Origin: Botrytis cinerea B05.10
Lineage: Eukaryota > Ascomycota > Leotiomycetes > Helotiales > Sclerotiniaceae
Assembly: GCF_000143535.2 (NCBI RefSeq)
Contig: NC_037323.1
Coordinates: 124,001 to 188,000 of the forward strand
Direction of reading: 5' to 3'
DNA: 64,000 bases
The position numbers and the translations under genes were made by a program. Positions 59,262 through 64,000 of the stretch are shown piece by piece. Numbering within the stretch: position 1 is the stretch's first letter; the number at the start of each line of letters is the position of its first letter. The notes below the pieces were generated by a model, which had not been told where the DNA came from, searched no databases, and was given only the letters and a program-made list of their open reading frames with translations.

Positions 59262-60246
59262 ACACGAATATGAAGACACGAGTGCTACAGCTTTGTGTCA
59301 CTGATTGTTTAGTAAAGAGGAACCAGGGTTTTGAATGGTCAGACAGTAAGATTTGACAATTTACTCATATCGATTGAATGAGGCCAGTATGGAGTTTTGG
59401 TAGCGGTTTAGTTCATGATTGTACAGCCTGGTTATGATATAATGAATAAATATACCATGTTTTGCCGCGTCCCCTTCATACCTAGACAAACGATATTTCT
59501 AGTCGAATGCATGTGATAGATCTGACATATCTCACTGAGTCACTTAGTTATTAGCTCTTCCGGTCCCATTTCTGGATACAATAAGCATTGCATTGCATCC
59601 CATCACGGGTCAGTATATTTGACAGAGTCAATTAGTCACTTCTAACGGCAGATGAATGAAGGACCATGCCAAGGGCTGGCGGCTGGCTCGGCCTATCGAT
59701 GGCCGATAAGGAGCGGAACATCATACCCGCAAAACTTTGACCCCCGAATTCAAACAAATTTGGACTGACTGACATCTTCCATTGACCCACATATGAGACT
59801 TGTGTGTTGATCATTCACCTCAAACATAACTTCCCTGCTCTGATTTCCAAATGGAACCTACTCTTCCGCATTTATACTTCGTTCTTTCCTCCGAAGAAAC
59901 TCCGTCCCCGAATATTACCCGTTGTTCTAACAGCCCAACAAATTAGAACCAGGAAGGAATCATCTTGATACGCCAATAGCAACAGGAACATCTGTCGTGG
60001 AATATTGGCAATAGCGGATGAATCGAAGATGTGATAAACGAGGGTAAACAAGCGTCAACAAGCGTGATGCAGGGCCGATATTCCATAACCATCTAGGAAG
60101 CTTCCTTCCAAATTTGAGTACGGACACATGTGCCCTTTCCATGGATCATTATATATATGTAGTCTTTTCAGTCTCTTCAGTCTTTCAATTCAATCAACTC
60201 ACCCGAGTGACTTCTCATGCTGAATACCACTTCTTGATATCTCATA
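59262..60246. other. Intergenic stretch before the beta-glucosidase gene
   Basis: About 985 bases between two rightward genes: mcm2 3' untranslated region, then promoter of the beta-glucosidase gene. No gene or notable repeat seen. Confidence 0.5.
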
Positions 60247-62907
60247 ATGACAAACAGATTTGACGTGGAGGATGTGCTTTCAAAGCTTAACAATGTGGAA
60301 AAGGTTTCTTTGTTAGCGGGTACATATATCCAGTATCCCCATAATTTAAGGTCACGATATCTAACAATATCTAGGTACTGATTGGTGGCATACCGCTGCC
60401 ATCCCCAAGCACAACGTGCCTTCGATTCGAGTGTCAGATGGTCCTAATGGTGTGCGTGGTACTCGGTTCTTCAACGGTATCACAGCAGCTTGTTTTCCTT
60501 GCGGCACTGCTCTTGCTGCAACATGGGACACTAAACTCCTTCACCGTGCAGGTGTTTTGATGGGGGAAGAAGCGAAAGCAAAAGGTGTACATGTCATTCT
60601 TGGCCCTACCATCAATATGCAAAGATCACCTTTAGGTGGCCGTGGTTTCGAGTCTTTCAGTGAAGATCCTGTATTATCGGGATTAGGCGCTGCTGCACTT
60701 GTTAATGGTATTCAAGAGACCGGCGTTCAAGCTACAATCAAACATTTCGTTTGTAATGATCAAGAGCATAATAGGAATGGGGTTAATGTTATAATCACCG
60801 AGAGAGCATTAAGGGAGATATATCTACTACCATTCCAATTGGTAGTCAGAGATTCGAAGCCTGCATTATTTATGAGTGCTTATAACAAAATTAATGGAAC
60901 TCACGTTAGTGAAAATCCAAAGATACTCAAAGATATTTTGCGTGGTGAATGGGGCTGGAGTGGATGTGTTATGAGTGACTGGTGGGGTACATATTCAACT
61001 ACGGGTGCTATCAATGCTGGCTTAGATTTGGAAATGCCAGGTTCGACCAAATGGAGGGGTCCAATGTTGATACAAGCTGTTAGTACTGGAAAGGTACCTC
61101 AACATATTCTTGATGAACGAGCCAGGAACGTGCTCAATGCTGTCAACCGTGCTGCAGATGCGAATGTTCCCGAAAACGCGGAGGAAAAGACTGCAGATAC
61201 TCCAGAGACAGCTGCTCTTCTTAGAGAAATAGCAGGTGACTCGATTGTGTTGATGAAAAATGAGGGAAGCGTATTACCGTTTCGAAAAGATAAAAAGGTA
61301 CAATACGATATCCAGTTATTACTATATATCAACCCCAAGCTAATCTCTATAGACTTTTATTGTCGGTCCCAACGCCAAAGTTGCTACATTCCATGGGGGC
61401 GGATCAGCATCCCTTGCAGCATACTACGCTGTCACACCGTTTGACGGTATTAGTCAACAGCTAGAATCAGCTCCAACATACACTGTAGGGGCTTACGCAC
61501 ACAAGGACCTCCCATTGCTAGACTCAGCTCTCAAGACAGACAAGGGAGAAAGAGGTATCTCTTTTCGAGCATATAACGAGCCACCAACAGCTGAAGACAG
61601 GGAGATAGCGGATGAGATAATACTCACCAAGACAGAACTATTGATGATGGATTATTATTGTTCCAAACTGAAGAACGAATTATGGTGGGCTGATGTTGAA
61701 GGATATATGACCGCCGAAGAGGACTGTGATTTTGAATTTGGCTTAGGTGTATATGGGACTGCGAATTTGTATGTGGATGGGAAACTAATCATTGACAATA
61801 CAACAAAACAGACCAGAGGGACAATGTTCTTCTCGTGTGGTACAGTTGAAGAGCGAGGTGTTGTGTCGCTAAAGAAAGGACAAACTTACCATCTCAAAAT
61901 TGAGTTTGCCAGTTCACCAACTTGCAAGCTGGATAAAGGAAATAATGTCCTATTTGGTCCTGGCGCCATAAGACTTGGTGGTGCGAAGATTATTGATGCG
62001 GATGAGGAAATTGCGCGTGCAGCAGAACTGGCTAAAGAAGCCGATCAAGTAATCATCTGCGCCGGTCTAAACGTGAGTCGTCTTCTATCTATACAGGGAG
62101 CATTCCTAACAATACTTTTAGTCCGACTGGGAAGGTGAAGGAGCCGATCGGGAGATTTTCGGTCTCCCATTGCACATGAATAAATTGATCTCGACCCTCA
62201 CCCCCCTCAACCCCAACACAGTCGTTGTAATTCAATCTGGAACTCCCGTCGACCTCCCTTTTCTATCCACAACTCCCGCTCTTCTTCAAGCCTGGTATGG
62301 AGGCAACGAGACAGGCAATGCTATCGCTGATGTCATTTTCGGTAAAACTAATCCCTCGGCGAAATTACCTTTATCGTTTCCAAAGAGAATCGAAGATAAC
62401 CCAGCCTTTTTGAGTTTCAGATCTGAGAGGGGTAGGGTAATATATGGTGAAGACATCTATATGGGATATAGATGGTATGATGCATTAAATCTACCTGTTT
62501 TGTTCCCCTTCGGCCACGGACTTAGCTATACCACATTCGCAATCTCTGACCTGAATATTGAGAAATCCGATAAGAAGATCAAAATCTCGGTAAAAGTCAA
62601 GAATACAGGAGAAGTCTCAGGAGCAGAGGTCGTTCAAGTTTATATCCAGCAACAAAATCCATCTATTCGCAGACCAAATAAAGAATTGAAGGGATTTGAG
62701 AAAGTATTTCTGAAGGCTGGAGAGGAGAAGAGGGTGGAGGTTGATATTGAAGTTAAGTATGCGGCGGCATTTTGGGATGAAGTTAGAGAGGCTTGGGTTG
62801 TGGAAAAGGATGCATATGATGTCCTTGTGGGTAATACCAGCGAGTTGGCTGGAGAGTTAAAGGCAACATTTGAGGTAGAAAGGACGGAATGGTGGAATGG
62901 TTTGTAG
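60247..62907 (+). CDS. GH3 beta-glucosidase with PA14 domain, intracellular
   Basis: Four exons: 60247-60319, 60375-61297, 61353-62072 and 62122-62907, giving 833 residues. Introns are 55, 55 and 49 nt, with GTACAT/CTAG, GTACAA/ATAG and GTGAGT/TTAG sites. Joined junctions read [20 protein letters not shown] and [20 protein letters not shown]. The GH3 N-terminal TIM barrel has [14 protein letters not shown] and the nucleophile Asp in CVMSDWWGT (about residue 225). The C-terminal sandwich is split by a PA14 insert (about 400-540: [32 protein letters not shown]). A fibronectin-III-like tail follows ([20 protein letters not shown]). It hydrolyses beta-glucosides and cello-oligosaccharides from the non-reducing end. 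No signal peptide, so probably cytosolic, like fungal bgl1/bglF-type enzymes. Retains all core motifs I could check. Confidence 0.93.
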
Positions 62908-63814
62908 ATTAGAGCTCGGAAGAGCGAGGGTTACAAGGTCTAATCTTATTGCTAGGTGCATATTCTATACGCTTATGCTATAGGTTGTTTGAGACAAAAG
63001 GTAGTCACCTAAGAGGATTCATTCTAAATTCAATATCCACATATTTTTACTCAGTTTTTGAGATAAATTTTATGACAGATATCCCTCCCGTATCTTGCCT
63101 GTGCATTACTCTATCTCCAAACCCACAACTCTGATACATTACTGGTAATTTCGGTGTTCCACGATGCCTTTTGTTCTCATTCGGAGCGCGTGTTACAATT
63201 ATTTTGCTAGACGGTGCCGATATATCAAGTCCCTGTTGATAACTTCAAAATGAGTGAGTGGAAGGGAGATATTTGCTTCCACAAGATTGTGTATAAAGAT
63301 GGAGCACTACTATTTGGCAATTTAATATTTGTTCTTTCGCCAGGACTAGAGATAAGATGCGATTTAACTAATTAGCTCTTCAGAGATGCTGTCATTTCAT
63401 ATCAAACTTAACGACGGTGATCCGGACTTATAGTACCCCTTCAATCCTGTGTTCATGTTCAAGTCGTTTGTTAATCTCTTCTCACCGACAAACTAGATAT
63501 TTTTCATGTTTACAATATCTACCCTTCACCTAATAACTATCCATCTCTTACTCTCAGTCTATCCTTTACACTTTACTTCTCGACCAACAAAACTATTCTC
63601 CGATCCTCCCACCTAATCATACTATTCCTTTCCTCTCTTTTACTTCAACATTGCAATTCCACAACAATTTCGCATGAATGAACTGTGTTTTCACATATGT
63701 TAAATATTTTTCCAGGTATTTTATGGGTCCCATGATGAAATCTTGCACTACTTTTCGATTATTGTTTCTGTATTTGGAGTTACTGTTGAGATCTGAGGAT
63801 TTAGATGAAGAAAA
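62908..63814. other. Intergenic stretch at right end
   Basis: The beginning contains the beta-glucosidase 3' untranslated region. The 63,490-63,660 part is pyrimidine-rich on the plus strand. No gene seen. Confidence 0.45.
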
Positions 63815-64000
63815 TCAGCGGCTGGGGATGAAAGAGTTTGGCTGTGGAAGTAGAAATGCGAGTGAAAAAGGATGGATACGCTTGTCTAGTTGGTGGTTTT
63901 GTAAGTTTTGTGATTGTAAGGGATATGCGAAGGGGGTGAAACTAACACCGGCTGGTAACCAAACATCACAAACTCCATTAATATCCTCTAGAATAGTCCT
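63815..64000 (-). other. Possible edge-truncated exon
   Basis: A minus-strand frame is open from the window edge (64000) to a stop at 63815, reading RTILEDINGVCDVWLPAGVS and onward. A GTTAGT near codon 19 could be a splice donor, so only the first part may be coding. I cannot recognise a product from so little sequence, and it may be chance. Confidence 0.2.

Overview
The window comes from a filamentous ascomycete (Pezizomycotina). The grounds are short spliceosomal introns (mostly 48-130 nt, GTAAGT/GTATGT donors, CTAAC/CTAAT branch sites), a HET-NACHT-ankyrin gene, a fungal Zn-cluster regulator, a DUF1479 protein and a fungal-type homoaconitase. The fairly AT-rich base composition and protein style fit Leotiomycetes of the Botrytis/Sclerotinia kind; that placement is inference. 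There is no plasmid, phage, CRISPR or operon structure.

Layout. 1.3-3.9 kb (-): ThrE/Prm10-like membrane protein. 4-12.5 kb: gene-poor, with one clear tRNA-Gly(UCC) near 11.6 kb and one weak protein-like open stretch near 5.0-5.6 kb. 12.6-16.8 kb (-): a HET-NACHT-ankyrin gene split by a one-base frameshift. 17-19.6 kb: no gene, but a strikingly G-free tract. 19.7-22.0 kb (-): single-pass membrane protein with a long Pro-rich tail. 22-25.6 kb: no gene, with a GC-rich structured element near 23.1 kb. 25.7-27.8 kb (+): DHX35-type DEAH helicase. 29.6-32.2 kb (+): four-exon zincin-like protein with an HExxH motif. 33.5-34.7 kb (+): secreted protein of ten Cys-rich repeats. 37.4-40.0 kb (-): Zn-cluster transcription factor, three exons. 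42.8-44.6 kb (+): DUF1479 protein with a mitochondrial-looking N-terminus. 45.7-47.1 kb (-): CAP-domain protein. 47.6-50.3 kb (-): homoaconitase (LYS4). 51.1-52.7 kb (+): seven-segment membrane protein. 52.9-54.2 kb (-): unrecognised 423-residue protein. 54.4-56.2 kb (-): UBR7-like protein. 56.6-59.3 kb (+): MCM2. 60.2-62.9 kb (+): intracellular GH3 beta-glucosidase with PA14.

How they work together. This is ordinary eukaryotic gene order, mostly housekeeping genes (replication, splicing, lysine synthesis, ubiquitin ligation) interspersed with accessory genes (HET-NACHT-ANK, secreted repeat protein, zincin, CAP protein). Two divergent pairs share promoters: UBR7/MCM2 (about 430 bp, with a cluster of ACGCG cell-cycle boxes on the MCM2 side) and LYS4/7-segment membrane protein (about 810 bp). 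Exon structures were built by hand from splice signals and reading-frame continuity. I ran no homology search, so family names rest on motif recognition.

The least-described candidates are the zincin-like protein, the ten-repeat Cys-rich secreted protein, the frameshifted HET-NACHT-ANK gene and the structured element at 23.1 kb.
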